The notes beneath the pieces are model-generated. The model did no database searches. It was not told the DNA's origin and saw nothing but the letters and a program-made list of their open reading frames with translations. Positions 1 to 11,053 of a DNA stretch of 64,000 nucleotides are shown here, in pieces. The DNA is taken from the NCBI RefSeq assembly GCF_010183535.1, contig NC_071330.1, forward strand, positions 16,969,717 through 17,033,716, in the 5' to 3' direction. Each line of letters starts with the position of its first letter. Within the stretch, counting starts at the first letter, position 1. The DNA is from Caenorhabditis remanei. Taxonomy: Eukaryota; Nematoda; Chromadorea; Rhabditida; Rhabditidae. The translations under genes and the position numbers were made by a program.

Positions 1-50
1 GAAATTTTTTAAAATTTTGCTGAAAATTGTAAATTTAATGCCAAAAAATA

Positions 51-276
51 GCCCTTAAAATTCTACACATTTTAACAATTGAAAAATTTTTGGTAGCTGT
101 AATCTATAAATAGATACAACGCTTTAAAGTTTTGAGGTTAGAGTGCAGACGACCAGACACGCTAACCGTCTGCGCTCTCTCTCACTCCACTGATAATCTT
201 TAAAGCGCTGTATCTCTTTAGGGATAAGAGCTATCAAAACAGTTTTAATTAGCAAAATGTGTAAAATTTTAAGGGC
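51..276. repeat. Palindromic repeat in upstream intron
   Basis: An imperfect inverted repeat. The left arm begins GCCCTTAAAATTCTACACAT and the right arm ends with its near complement (ATGTGTAAAATTTTAAGGGC). Inner arms share CTTTAAAG and GATACA/TGTATC blocks. It sits just before the first visible exon, so probably in an intron. It has the form of a small non-autonomous DNA element. Confidence 0.6.
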
Positions 277-331
277 TACATTTTTGTAGTTGACAACTTT
301 TTTTGAAAATTAATTCCTGGCGATATTTTAG

Positions 332-1800
332 CACCCGAAAACGTGTCAGCGACATTCTCGACGTCCGCCACAAGCTAGGAAACGTGCGAATCCGAAAACT
401 CCGGGATGTGACCACTGCGGAGACGTGAGTTGTGTCAACTACAGTACCCCCTAACCGATTTTTTTCAGTTTCACGGCCCCACCACCCCCTCCATTGGAAA
501 GTCCCACTGACAGTACCGGTAGCAGTAAGGAGAATGAGGAGAAGAGTCCAAAGCCTGCAAAGACATCGACCAATTATGATATGTGTAACGATTTGGAGAG
601 CTATATATCGAGTTTGACGAAGAAGGTGAGGGCTATGACTACCGTAACTTTGTCATTTTTGACTTTAACTCACTGAAATAGGTATTTTCAGAATCAGCTC
701 GTCCAGGCGGTTCAGAAAAGTATAGTCATGCCCCTATTGGTGGAAGTTGGGTCTCACCACAAAAACTACCGTAACCCAGAATTACACCTTTCGTGGCGGG
801 ACGCATCTCGCTCTAAAGCATGACATGATTATACTCATTCAAAGCGTCTTGACGAGTTGAATCCAGTGCTAAAATTTTCATAAATTTTGAAGCTAAACTG
901 GCCCAGTTACAGCAATTTCAGTAAATTTCGAAAAATATCAAAAATCCGTAACTTTACTAGTTTTCAATCAAATCACTTGATTTTTGGTTTAAAACTGTCT
1001 TCTTTGCTCGAATTTTATTTTAAAATTAAAATAATTTTTCAGCGAGCCAGCCACCTACAAAAAGAGCAACAAAAGGAGACAGCAGCAGCTCCAGAACTGA
1101 AATCCCCTGAAATCAAAAAGCTTGTGATAGAAAAACCAGCGGTACCCATGAAAACTGCTCAGAAAATTGAGAAGCCTGTGGAAAAAGTTGTCTCAGGGAC
1201 CCCAAAACTCCCCAAATCCCTAAAAACACCGTCCTCCATAATCCGTCCTAAAATCTCCACCCCCTCATCCACCACACCTGAAAAAGTGGAAAAAGTGCGG
1301 ATAGTCAGTGTGACCACTTCCAACCCCTCCAGTCAATCCAAACTCGCTGAGCTTCGAAAACCCGGAACACGGAGTCCACCGGGAGCACGGACGACACCGG
1401 TGGTTACAGTACCCAAGGTTACTGTAGGTACGGTGAGGGCGGCAAGTGGAATACAGGCGCCGTTGAGTCGACGGATGAGCGCACCTGTTGTAAGGAAGCC
1501 AATGATGACGGCGGAGAAAAAGCGGGAGGTGAGGAATACTGTAAAAATTTAGTAAACTTTCAATTTTTCGAATTCCAGATCACAATGAAGCCATCAGTCT
1601 CCACATCCGCGCGTCCCAGCCTCATCAACACCAGCTCCCACCCGATGGTCCGTTCCCCACTACCCAAAATGAGTGTTCTGGAGAAACCGAAGCCCCTCCG
1701 GATCACACGACCTACAGTAATCCCCCAGCCACCTGCCACGTCGAGAGTCAGCGGGATCCGCAAGCCGAGTGGCGAAGGACCAAAGCCTAAATGGGTTTGA
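332..1800 (+). CDS. Basic Ser/Pro/Lys-rich protein, 3' end of gene
   Basis: The last four exons of a gene entering from the left, joined in one consistent phase: 332-424, 469-625, 1043-1528 and 1579-1800 (TGA). They encode about 318 residues. The first visible part is charged and helix-like (begins TRKRVSDILD). It is followed by a proline stretch and a short acidic/Ser segment. The rest is a long low-complexity basic tail with many K-P, S-P and R-K pairs, ending PKPKWV. Introns start GTGAG and end TTTTCAG, TTTTTCAG or TTCCAG. A polyadenylation signal AATAAA lies at 1885-1890. The composition would suit a cytoskeletal or nucleic-acid-binding tail, but I do not recognise the gene. The start and any N-terminal domain lie outside the window. 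The second intron carries a palindromic repeat (691-864). Exon joins are secure; function is unknown. Confidence 0.8.
691..864. repeat. Palindromic element, family 2 (GAATCAGC...AAGTATAATCATG), copy 1
   Basis: Inverted repeat whose arms carry AAAGTATAGTCATG on the left and CATGATTATACT on the right, with outer ends GAATCAGCTCGTC and GACGAGTTGAATCC. The same structure recurs at 36300-36475, 56053-56202 and 61735-61885, so it is a dispersed MITE-like family. It lies in an intron of the basic-protein gene. Confidence 0.7.
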
Positions 1801-2505
1801 GAGGGGAGGGGAATTTTTTTTGTTTTTTTTAATGCGTCCCCATGTCTGATTATTTGTACAATGTAATGTGTTTTTTGAAAATATAATAAATTGATATTTA
1901 ATTGCATAATTAGGCTGTGGACTTTATGTCGGTATATAGCATATTTTATGCTGATTTTGAATCTGAATTCAGTTTTTGCAGCAGAAGTCTAGGAAAATAG
2001 TTATACACGTTTTTGTGAGCAACCAGTGTGCAGTTTTTTTCGCAAAAAGTAAAACTTTCGAATATTATTCAGAAATGAAAGAAATTCTAAGTAATCATTT
2101 AAAAATTTCAAATTTTCGATGAAAAATAAAAAAATTGTTTTTCTTTTTTTCGGTTATTTTTTTGAACCCGGACCTTGACAAGTATAGAAAAATGTATTAA
2201 GTAAGTTTCTTTGTTAATTGCAATTTTCTCTTAATTTGTTTGTAAAAACTACTTGGTCACCAAACGTTTTGCCACAAAACAGCTTCACTTCCCACAAAAA
2301 TGTCAAATTTTATTGCAAGAAAATTATATTAAACATTTATTCAGGAAATTTAAGAAAACTACGAAAATTACGAAAATTTTACAATTCAATTGAAAAAAAC
2401 CAATGTAATTGGAAAAATCAATGAATTTTTTAAAAATTAGCAAAATATTTAAAAGTTGTTTCTCTTCGTTTCTCTTTGAGGTGTCCGATGCCAATACCAA
2501 TGCCA

Positions 2506-2755
2506 TTACCATTTTAATGTGAGGATATCGATAACTGCCTGTAAGTTTCAAAATTTTAAATTCTCTTTCTAAAAAAATAATAACAATTACCTGAAGAATT
2601 CTTACAAATACGTTTTGATTGCACTTGTCGCACTTGTATTCTTTTTGACCTGAAATTGAAAGAAGAGTCTTTTTTTATAGTTGACAAAACTTACGCTCAT
2701 CACCAAACTGGTTTATTCCCACGAACTTCATCTCTTGTCCACAACAGGTCGGCAT
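2506..2755 (-). CDS. 45-residue cysteine (zinc-ribbon-like) protein, three exons
   Basis: A very small spliced gene: exons 2695-2755, 2606-2649 and 2506-2538, read in that order on the minus strand. The parts join in phase to a 45-residue protein beginning MPTCCGQEMKF and ending DILTLKW. Two cysteine pairs (CC near residues 4-5 and YKC-x2-C near residues 26-30) suggest one bound zinc. The acceptor TTTTTCAG lies 8 nt before the ATG, the usual place for SL trans-splicing. Donors are GTAAGT and GTAAGA; acceptors TTTCAG and CTTACAG. An AATAAA motif follows about 170 nt after the stop codon. All exons are too short for ORF scans. The family is not recognised; a ribbon-type protein-protein or nucleic-acid contact is only a guess. 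Confidence 0.65.
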
Positions 2756-4066
2756 ATTTGAATCTGAAAAATGAAAATAAATTCACTAATGTAAAGAATG
2801 TTGTTTTTTTAATACTTACTTACTTACTAAGTAACTCAGTAAGTAAGTAAGTAATAAGAAAAAAAAACAGAAAAGTGAACTGATGCCAACACTTTTCATG
2901 CTGTGTTTTTTATACTAGGATAATTCTGAGGAAATTTATACTTAGCAATAAAGAATGAGAAGGTCACATGAGGAATACGTGATGGGCGTGTCTAAGATAC
3001 GGAAGTCGTCGGAATGTTTTGCAACTAGATTTATTTTAGTATTTGCAATTTCCTAAGATTACAACAATGTCTTCTGAACTTTGAGCGAGTGGTCAGCCAC
3101 CGGCGGATGAGGAATAGTTGTGATATGAACACATTGCTAATACTAATAGTAACACTTAGCAATCGTTACACCATCGAGATCACAATTTATTGAAGAAAAC
3201 CGCTGTAAACACAATTTAGCGAAAGTCGTGATCTAAGGAAATGGCTAATACTAAAATAGTTGCAAAATATTCTCCGTATCACCCCCACTAAGTATTTCTC
3301 TTGTTGCCTTGAAAAATCGGAAAAACCACAAAAATGTGTTGGAAAAGTGAGGAAACGAGAAGTTGTGCAAAAATCTTGTTAGATAGGACTCCGCGAAAAA
3401 TCTCTTCCACTAAAGCTCATTTTGAGTCAGGAAAACGTTAGAGGGGGTTTAAAAAAAAGATTTTGCGCCAATGATGGAAGTTTCTTGAAATATGGCTCAC
3501 TGGTCTTCTGATCTCATTTCTTCCATGAACTATCCCCCTTTTTTTTCAAATTCTCTCTCCTTCTTAATAAACGAGTAGTCAGTGAGACTCAATTGTCACA
3601 TGCCAGTTTTTGTCCTGTTTCTTCTCTCTTTTCCTCGGTTTCTATCTCTTGACTGAGAAGATTTATTGTTCTTGGCTCAGCGGAGCGTAAACAACTAAAT
3701 ATATGATTGCAATCTGCATTGAATGTACCTGAAACAGACAGAAATGTTAAATCTCGGTGTACTTCAGAAAATTCCAAGAAACTTTTATTATTGACTCAAA
3801 TGATAAAACGACGCTCTGAACGTCACAATTTTCAAAAACTTTTCTTGTCAAGAATTTGGCACCTGATACTTTTGAGACCATAAATTCCGAATCTAATAAA
3901 AATTCTGCTGAATTCTTCTATGAACCGAGTTATGACCCGTCAAACTATACTTCTCTTGTAAGCTTTGAAATCATCACAAAAAAGACATTTATTACTAATC
4001 TCTTATTAATCATTCAAAAAATGAACGAGTAAAGTAAATACTGAAACAAAAAGTCAAGTTCCTCCA
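2756..4066. other. Intergenic stretch with palindromic repeats
   Basis: No supported gene. It contains a (TTAC)n/(GTAA)n inverted block near 2810-2855. A roughly 290-bp imperfect palindrome (about 2995-3285) has arms sharing GATACGGA, TTTGCAACTA and TTTTAGTATT with their complements. The rest is AT-rich. A TTTATT (minus-strand AATAAA) at about 3989-3994 is the probable polyadenylation signal of the four-TM gene to the right. Confidence 0.55.
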
Positions 4067-5005
4067 TCATTCCGTGTCCTCATCATCCCCTGTCGATGGT
4101 TGTGGTGGTGGTGGTTTAGGCGACCGTGACTGTCTTCTGACCACTCGAACATTTTGTGGAGGTGGAATCGCCCGGACAGGGACCATCGAACTGAAAAAAT
4201 TAAAGCTTTTATACATTAGGACATCTGGACTCACCTAGCCTTGTACAGAATAAAACCAAGTACTCCTAATGTGACGGCATACATGATCATAGTAGCCTGC
4301 TGACCAATCCGGCCCCCTAAGACGGAAAAATACATTGATAAATGCAAAGAACTTACATTTATAATATTTCTTCTTCCACTCCGCTTTCTTTGCAAAATGC
4401 TTGCCAAGCAATTTCGGACTTGAGTCGACAAGAATGAATGAAAATAATTGAAGCACTGCTAGGCACATCAAAACGATTGAATAAATTTTATAAAAGCTTC
4501 GATTTGGGAAGTTGAAGGCGAGAAAGAAGATGATGAAGGTGTAGATTAGCTAAAGAATAGAAATTAGGCCAAACTACAGTAATCCAAGCTACCAGAAACG
4601 GAATCTGCAGCAAAAAATCCCAATAAAGCATTCCTTTGATCTCCTTATCCACTTTGGCAGATAGTTTTGAGCTGCAAGAATCATTATTAGCTCGGCACAG
4701 TTCATACAACTGCGCTCCACCAAAATGCCCTCAAAAATGTCTCCTTTTCTCTGAGTCTCTCAATTCCGCACGCAATTTTTTTCGGATTCGGTAGAGCGCG
4801 GTTGTAAGAAACAAAAAAACAATAACTCACTGATCATAGATAGCTATCAACAACAATAGAGAAGTCACAATTTGAGATGAACAGAATTGGTAGAGGTGTT
4901 TCTGAAAATAGGTCACGCCCCCATTTTCCAGGTGAAATTGTAACTTTAACTCACTTTGATGGTCCGTTTCCATACTATCCAAGTTAGATCGATGGTTTCC
5001 GACAT
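4067..5005 (-). CDS. Four-transmembrane nematode protein, tandem paralogue A
   Basis: Six exons: 4955-5005, 4831-4901, 4593-4671, 4357-4549, 4235-4316 and 4067-4190, giving 199 residues. It starts MSETIDLTWIVW. Hydrophobic segments lie in exon 2 (TSLLLLIAIYD), twice in exon 4 (LIYTFIIFFLAF, then SIVLMCLAVLQLFSFIL), and in exon 5 (MYAVTLGVLGFILY). A conserved W-K-K-K-Y-Y-K stretch precedes the last segment. The tail is cytosolic-looking, with a proline run and an acidic end (DDEDTE). It is the most diverged of three tandem copies; exon 2 (71 nt) and the exon encoding the last segment (82 nt) match the others in length and phase. A palindromic repeat occupies intron 2. The role is unknown: a small tetraspan membrane protein of MARVEL/LAPTM-like topology, without a diagnostic motif I can name. 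Confidence 0.82.
4685..4810. repeat. Palindromic element, family 1 (ATTAGC...TTACAACTGCGCTC), intron copy
   Basis: One of six copies in the window. The left end reads ATTAGCTCGGCAC...CAACTGCGCTCCACC and the right end GTAGAGCGCGGTTGTAAG. Other copies are at 11362 (interrupted), 14017, 15019, 41557 and 57245. It is a short palindromic non-autonomous element inside intron 2 of four-TM gene A. Confidence 0.75.
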
Positions 5006-5178
5006 TTTACTTTTTTTCGTAGTGAATAATTGAATAAAGAGTTTTTTTGGGAAAAATGAGAGGAAGTATGAGGCCAGGAAAATATGGTAGTAGTCCGGTC
5101 GAGGGGTTTAAAAAACTGTTTTTGGAAAAATAGAAAATTCTAGAGCGCGCCAGAATATCACAATAGAAAATTTTTTCT

Positions 5179-5597
5179 AATCTAGTTCTACATTTTTGTA
5201 GCTGAAATAGCTAGAGAGAGAGAAATTAAAATTTCTCGAAAACTGAGATTGCAAGGATTTCAAATCTGCAATCAAATTTCAGCTAGCATCAATATGAACC
5301 ACACTTTCAAGGGGGAAGGGGTTGTAAAATAGTCACTTTTGATTCTGGACTAGATCTGACAGCAAATTCAGAATCCTCATGATTTCAGCTTTTTGAACTT
5401 TCAGTGCAGAGAGATGCAGAGAAGCTAGAGTGTCTGAATGTCTGCTCACTATTAGCTATCTTCGAACGACCCAGAGAGTTAGACACTCTAGCTTCTCTGC
5501 GTCTCTCTGTCTGCACTGAAAGTTTAGAGATCCATATCTCTCTAGCTGTTTGAGATACAAAAAGTTGTCAACTACAAAAATGAAAGTATAGATTTGA
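5179..5597. repeat. Long imperfect palindrome between tetraspan genes
   Basis: The left half contains TCAGTGCAGAGAGATGCAGA and GAAGCTAGAGTGTCT; the right half contains their complements (AGACACTCTAGCTTC, TCTGTCTGCACTGAAAG). Outer arms carry CTACATTTTTGTAG on the left and AACTACAAAAATGAA on the right, linking it to the TTGTAGTTGACAACTT palindrome family found elsewhere in the window. No gene is seen in the gap. Confidence 0.65.
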
Positions 5598-5712
5598 TCT
5601 TCATGACCAATATGATAAAGGTTAAAAAATAAGTTCATTCCCAAACAGTCTGGCATTTCAATAACTACCAAAAAAACCGAGTAAAAATTTCGAAAAGTTC
5701 TCATTTTTCTTT

Positions 5713-6639
5713 TCACTCCTCTTCACCACCCGACTCCCCTCCGGTCTTCCCCGAGTTTCCTGGACCACTATCCGTCTTCTGTTTACTCTCCTCCAAGCTT
5801 CTCTCAACTCTCGAATTTGGCTTCTTCTCAACATAAACGATAACTGGATCGACTGGATAGAGGAAACTGAAAATTTCATGGTTATGAGGAATAAGAAGAA
5901 TCTGAAATAGGAAACTTACCTCAGGTTGAACAACACGACGCCAATGTAAATTCTGATGATAGCCTCCGCAAACATATTAAACCAATGGACAAGATACGTA
6001 ACTGAACAGAAATAAAAATTATATTTGTTGAAACTGCAGTTACTTACGTTTGTAATATTTTCTGAAATTACCCGCATATCCTTTGGTGCTCCCTCCAAGT
6101 ATCGCATAGCCGACTAAACCCAAAATTGAAATCATCAAACGAAGAATACCGACAAGTAACTCAAAGTAGCAATATAGTTTTTATACATATGATATTATTT
6201 CTTACAATCAAAACTCCGATGATTCCGTAGGCAATTCGATTCGAGCAACAGAACATAATACTCACAAAGCAACCAAGTACAGCAATCTGTTTCAAACAAT
6301 ACACATAATTACCATAAATACCGTCCTTTTACGCACGGCTAAAACATACATTAAGCGGTAACGGAAACAATTCATCTAACACCATTTTCTTCACTCCCGG
6401 AGGTGGTTTGGATGGAAGATTCAAACTGAAAATGTTTGAAAAATGTTTGTATTACGTTACCATGATAACTCACTAATCAATAACTGCCGCGAAAAGGAGA
6501 GCAGCAGTAGCAAACTCCAAAATGAAGTATGCAATAATGTGGCTCTGAATAATAGATTGTGCTCTAAATTCACTGCGTAGCGACTCACCCTCGCTTTGAA
6601 TCCAAATACTTTGTAGTTGAGATCGACGGATTGAGACAT
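5713..6639 (-). CDS. Four-transmembrane nematode protein, tandem paralogue B
   Basis: Seven exons: 6589-6639, 6474-6544, 6350-6425, 6206-6286, 6048-6159, 5920-6001 and 5713-5866, giving 208 residues. It starts MSQSVDLNYKVFGFKAR, and the D-L-N-x-K-V-x-G-x-K-A motif is shared with paralogue C. Four hydrophobic segments come from exon 2, exon 4, exon 5 (LLVGILRLMISILGLVGYAIL) and exon 6 (FAEAIIRIYIGVVLFNL). Exon 3 is a Pro/Lys loop. The C-tail is charged and Gly/Ser-rich, ending GGEEE. The acceptor of exon 5 is a weak TTTGAG, chosen because it gives a 46-nt intron and keeps the frame shared with the paralogues. A downstream TTTAG gives the wrong phase. This copy has every intron seen in the family. 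Function unknown. Confidence 0.83.
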
Positions 6640-7163
6640 TTTTAATGCTGTTTTCTCCGTGGTGTAGAGTGGAACTAACTGCAACGGATGTGTAGATGTG
6701 GCAAGAAAAGGGGCGGAGTTAGTTGGCAGGGTGACCCGATGGGCGACCGGGGTGTCGTGCAGAGAGAGGTCATGGAAGGTTCTGGAAGAGCGAAAATTTT
6801 GTTGAAGGTTGACGTGGAAACTTCTAGAAAGATTATATAATTTGCTAATCTGTTTGTTATGTTTGGGGGTATGAACCATTTCAAGATTTTGGTCCTGGCA
6901 CGAAAATATGGTATGCGTCTTTAACTGATAGTGAGATACTTTGTAAACACAATCAAGCCTCATTCATGTTTCTAATGCAGCACAGTCCGAACCCCCCGCA
7001 TTGGAACCGCCAGGATCAGAACTGTCGAATCTACCTCTAATTGCTTCAGTATATGATTTTTAATTGATTCTGAAAACTACCAAGATTTAAAACTTCTAAC
7101 TAAATTTATTCCCCTTCAAAAAACCAAGTATCATTAAAAAACCAATAGTAGCCAAGTTCCAGT

Positions 7164-8151
7164 TCACATTGCCAATATTTCTTCCTCCGTCGTCTTCCCT
7201 GGTCCAGGTTTTCCAGATTTCTCCCCGGATCTCCCTGTCTTATCAAGACGTCCGGTCCCCGATGCCTCGGATCTCTCAGCTGTTCCAGATTGCTCCCTTT
7301 TCCCTGATTTTTGCGGGGTCCTTGGCCTGCGGCCACCACTTTTCGGTCGTTCCTCCTCTCTATCACTCTCCTCGTCGTCGACTTCGTCATGTCTCCGGAC
7401 AATAACACGTGGTGGTGGTGGAGGAGGTGGGGGCTTGGCAAATCTGGAAAAAAGTAATGGGACATCGAGAGAGACACCTGGAGGTACTTAAGGAACTTAC
7501 CCTAGTTTGTAGAGAACAATTGCCAAGTAAATGAATACAAAGGATGCAGCAAGACCAGACAAATGTATTCCGACATTTCCGCATTTATAGTATTTTTTCG
7601 TAAGTTTTGCTGTCTTTTCATCAAATAAAAAATTGGGCACGCCAAGTACCAAGTGAATGGCACTCGAGAAGAAATTAAACACACCAATTATGCACTATAA
7701 AAAATATTAAAAATTACAGTACTGATTCAAAATTTTACCAAAAAAATCATGACGATTATATAGAACAATTTGTAGGGTAGACAGGTGAGTAAAGCCGCTC
7801 CGACGCACGCTTGGAAACACTGAAAACAATTTTTTTCTGATCTGGCTGAGTTTTTGGGTTACCGCCCCAAGGAGTGGATACAAATAAATATGGAGTAGGC
7901 CCTTTGCTTTGTCGGGGGCATTGGATGGCATTGACATGCTGAAGAAATTCAGAATCAACTAGCAAAAACGAAAAGAAGAAAACTTACTAATCAATAAACA
8001 CTATAAGACAGATACAGCCGCCCAAGACGTGAATGGCAGCGAATATCAAGAAGTGGGTCTGAAATTTGGTGACTACTGGGATACGGAGCTAATTCTAACT
8101 CACCTTCGCTTTGACTCCCCATACTTTTTGGTTGAGATCCACGTCGGGCAT
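7164..8151 (-). CDS. Four-transmembrane nematode protein, tandem paralogue C
   Basis: Six exons: 8104-8151, 7988-8058, 7863-7938, 7739-7819, 7501-7694 and 7164-7443, giving 249 residues. It starts MPDVDLNQKVWGVKAK. Four hydrophobic segments are seen: FLIFAAIHVLGGCICLIVFI in exon 2; one in exon 4 ending LFYIIVMIFL; IIGVFNFFSSAIHLVLG in exon 5; and one ending SFVFIYLAIVLYKLG in exon 5. A K-K-Y-Y-K-C-G motif precedes the last segment. The C-tail is longer than in A and B, with seven prolines in a row, then Arg/Glu and Gly/Lys/Ser-rich sequence. For exon 3 the downstream acceptor TTCTTCAG was chosen; the upstream one creates an immediate stop. A minus-strand AATAAA lies at about 7105-7110. It is probably the most upstream member of a same-strand tandem set. 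Confidence 0.83.
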
Positions 8152-8342
8152 TTTCTCGTTTTTGTTGAACGAACTGTTTGGAAGGAAGGGAAATGCGCTT
8201 CTAGAAGGGTAAAGGTCACCCTGTTATTGATCTAGGGTGTCCTGGGTAACCGGGGAAAATATAAGAAATTTAAAATTTATATTGATCTCGATTTTTGATT
8301 GGTTCATATGTATATTGAGAACGGACAGGCCTCATCTATCAT

Positions 8343-8631
8343 AGCTGTAACCGGGCCTGATCCGAGCCATGGGCGGGCCTTGAGATAACTCGCTTCAAAA
8401 TAACCAATTAGGAGTCGATCTATCAAATTGCAGATTTCGGTGAGCTCTACACAAGTATAATTTCATTTTTGATATGAGTTCAGTGAGAACCGCTGTAATA
8501 CCTATTCAGTGACCTCGCCTTGATTCAAGACCCTGCTGTCCAAGGCAATGTAACAGGTTGATCGACTCCTAATTGTCTTTTTTGAAGCGAGTTATCTCAA
8601 AGAGCGTCCAAGGATCTGGCTCGGTTACAAC
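8343..8631. repeat. Imperfect palindrome
   Basis: The left arm contains GAGATAACTCGCTTCAAAAT and TTAGGAGTCGATC. The right arm contains GATCGACTCCTAA and TTTGAAGCGAGTTATCTC, and the outer ends are AGCTGTAACCG and CGGTTACAACT. It lies in the intergenic space between the four-TM set and the coiled-coil genes. The remaining sequence to about 9330 shows no gene. A TACAGTACCGG motif at about 8799 resembles the end of the element at 40765. Confidence 0.65.
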
Positions 8632-9333
8632 TTTACTTTATATGACAATCGAAACAAGTTAAGCATGAGAAAAAATAAGTTAGAAAAGTTACATTTTTTC
8701 AGAATAAGATAATTAGATAGATCAACGAGTAGAGATCGATAAGATAAACATTTACTATTACATGTGTGGTTATTCCTGACGGTAGACCTATGTAGAACGT
8801 ACAGTACCGGCCAATCAGTTAGTTTCACTATGACATACTCTCAAAGTTTGGCATTTTCAATTGAAAAATAAAAAATATGATATCCTTTTGCCAGGAAAGC
8901 CATGCGGTGCAGTGTTGTGAATTTATAATACCATATTTGGTAAGAATCCGCGAGAAGTGTTTATCTTGTTTTGAGAGAAATCTTGTAAATCTATTAATTG
9001 TATTGTCTCGCACATTTCGGCTCCGGGAGGTTTCAAACCTAGACGTTTGAAAACTATTTAATTTTAAGAGATCAATTTTTTTCCGAATTTTCCAATATAT
9101 TTCTGACTTTCAATGATGTAATGTCTCAGTTGCCGATAGGGCATATTGCTATCAATCTGCTCTTTGAGGAGCCCAACGTATAGAAAAGGAGGTATCCATG
9201 ACAACGGACTAATCCTTATCCCTCTTCTTTGTTTCCTTTTCCTCACTCTCCTCTCTTCATTTCTTTTTTGAAAACAGCTGACAGTCATATTCTCTTCTTT
9301 TTCCTCTGAAAATCTATTCTTCTGAATTCCGAA

Positions 9334-9741
9334 ATGAATCGAAAGTTGAAGGTAAGTATCTATTATAAAATACAATATTCAATATTGTTGTTTTAGACTC
9401 TGTCTGAGTGGCATAATTTACAAAATAAAATGGTTTTGCTGGAAAATCGACAGGTTGAACAAGATAAGGCGATTCAGAGGATGAAACAAGAAGAAACACA
9501 TAAAGAACTGGCGAAATTGAAAAGAAGGAATGAAAAGCTTCGACGGCGACTGGAAAAGGAAAAGGAATGTCCAGAAAAATTTTCTCGTCGGCAGAAGGAA
9601 TTGCACCGCCAGGCTTTGGAGATGATAGAAAAAGTTGAGAATATGAAAAAGAATAAGAAGATGAAATATTTCTATCGAGAGACAATGCAAGAGCACTTTG
9701 CAGTGAAATTCGAAAGTTATTACGTAAAAGTGGAACAGTAA
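9334..9741 (+). CDS. Small basic coiled-coil protein
   Basis: Two exons, 9334-9351 and 9397-9741, separated by a 45-nt intron, give 120 residues. Exon 1 is only six codons (MNRKLK). Exon 2 is almost wholly charged helix with heptad-like spacing (for example KELAKLKRRNEKLRRRLEKE), with one Cys and an aromatic-rich end (FYRETMQEHFAVKFESYYVK). AATAAA follows at about 9795. There is no signal peptide or membrane segment. It resembles the gene at 11054 in layout: a six-codon first exon beginning MNR, then a coiled-coil exon. The two may be diverged paralogues. Function unknown. Confidence 0.75.
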
Positions 9742-9931
9742 TTGCTAGACCGGGAGAATAACTTTTCTGATTTAAATCCTTATACTTATTGTCGAAATAA
9801 AAGTGTCGCTACTTTTTTGTTTTGATAATATTGACTTCTCATTCATCTCCATTCTGATGTTTCTTGTTTTCATTATTTCTGAAATAAACTTTCATGGCAT
9901 TTCCTTTTTAGGGGGCTGAAATTCAATGATG

Positions 9932-10388
9932 TACAGTTCTGGTCATAAAGAATGCGAAACTAGAAGTTTTTAGTTGAAAATGGTCAACTTTGTGAGTGTG
10001 AGTTGGCCTCTCTGATAGTTTCACAGTATTTATTGTTTATGAAGTGCATAGATCACAAAAATAGCTTTAATTTTGTAGTTGACAACTTTTTTCTACGAGC
10101 ACATCCTAAGAAGTTATCAATCGTCAATGTTAATTGCTCGAAAATCTCCTCTTTTAGCACTGAAAAAGTTCAAAAATAGCAAGGTAATACTTTAACGATT
10201 GATAACTTCTTAGGATGTGCTTGTAGAAAAAAGTTGTCAACTACAAAAATGAAGCTCTCTCTGTGATCTATACACTCCATAAACAATCGATATTGTGAGA
10301 CTATCAGGGAGCCTGTCTCACACTCAAAAAGTTGACAACCTTCAACTAAAAACTGCAGAGTGTCGCATTCTTTATGGTCAGTACTGTA
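9932..10388. mobile_element. Tc1/mariner-type palindromic MITE, family 3
   Basis: A 457-bp inverted repeat with TACAGTTCTGGTCATAAAGA at the left end and TCTTTATGGTCAGTACTGTA at the right end, so the element is CAGT...ACTG flanked by TA. That fits a Tc1/mariner-type target. Inner arms include GTAGTTGACAACTTTTTTCT and its complement, and TAAGAAGTTATCAATCG with CGATTGATAACTTCTTA. There is no coding capacity. Related half or whole copies lie at 18668, 40765, 46497, 49330 and 51240. Confidence 0.75.
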
Positions 10389-11053
10389 TCTATTGAATCT
10401 TTCGATCCCTTCTCCCAGGGGACATGCCGTTCCGGCTTAGCAAGTTTTCAGTAACTTGATCACAGGTTGTTCCGACCAGGGTTGGGAAATTCCGGGCCGG
10501 GCCGGGCCGACTGAAAAATTTTCCTCGGCCCGACCAGCCCGGCTACTGTAGAAATTTGAAGATTTTTGAAAAAATTGTGCATTTTTTTTGCAAAAGAGTC
10601 GAATTTTCGACTATGTTTTAGAATATCGCCAAATGGTCTCAGGGCGGAAGGCGGAATACAGGCTTAAATTGACTGTAACTTGACTGTTTTTAATATTTTA
10701 ATGTCCCGTTTTTTCCAATCGATAGACAAATTTATGCTGCAAATTTTATCTATTGAGCACTTTTTGCTACCGTCCCAAAGAAAAGCTACTCGGCCAATCT
10801 AAGGATTTCTTCCGCCATTTGCTCTATCTATTCCCAGGTCCTTTCGTTCTCTTCCGTCATCTTCCTCTAACTTTCATGTTTTTCTTCTTCTCTTCTGAAA
10901 TAAAACCCAGTTTGGCGTGTCGATTCTGCTCATTCGTTACCTCAAGTCACAGGGCTCCGCGAGCTCTGTTTCTCTACTTCTCACTCTCTCACTCTCTGAC
11001 GAAAATCTTTTTGACGACACGACCACATCACATTCTTCTCGAGCTCTGTCAAT
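10389..11053. other. Intergenic stretch upstream of second coiled-coil gene
   Basis: No gene supported. A GGGCCGGGCCGGGCCGACTG motif at about 10490 recurs in altered form near 12645 and 31040-31260 and is probably a repeat fragment. The last 150 bases before the start codon are pyrimidine-rich. Confidence 0.4.

Noticed and set aside
6098..6120. TTTAG acceptor for exon 5 of four-TM gene B
   Set aside because: It gives a frame that loses the membrane segment and the YYK motif shared with both paralogues. The TTTGAG acceptor restores both.
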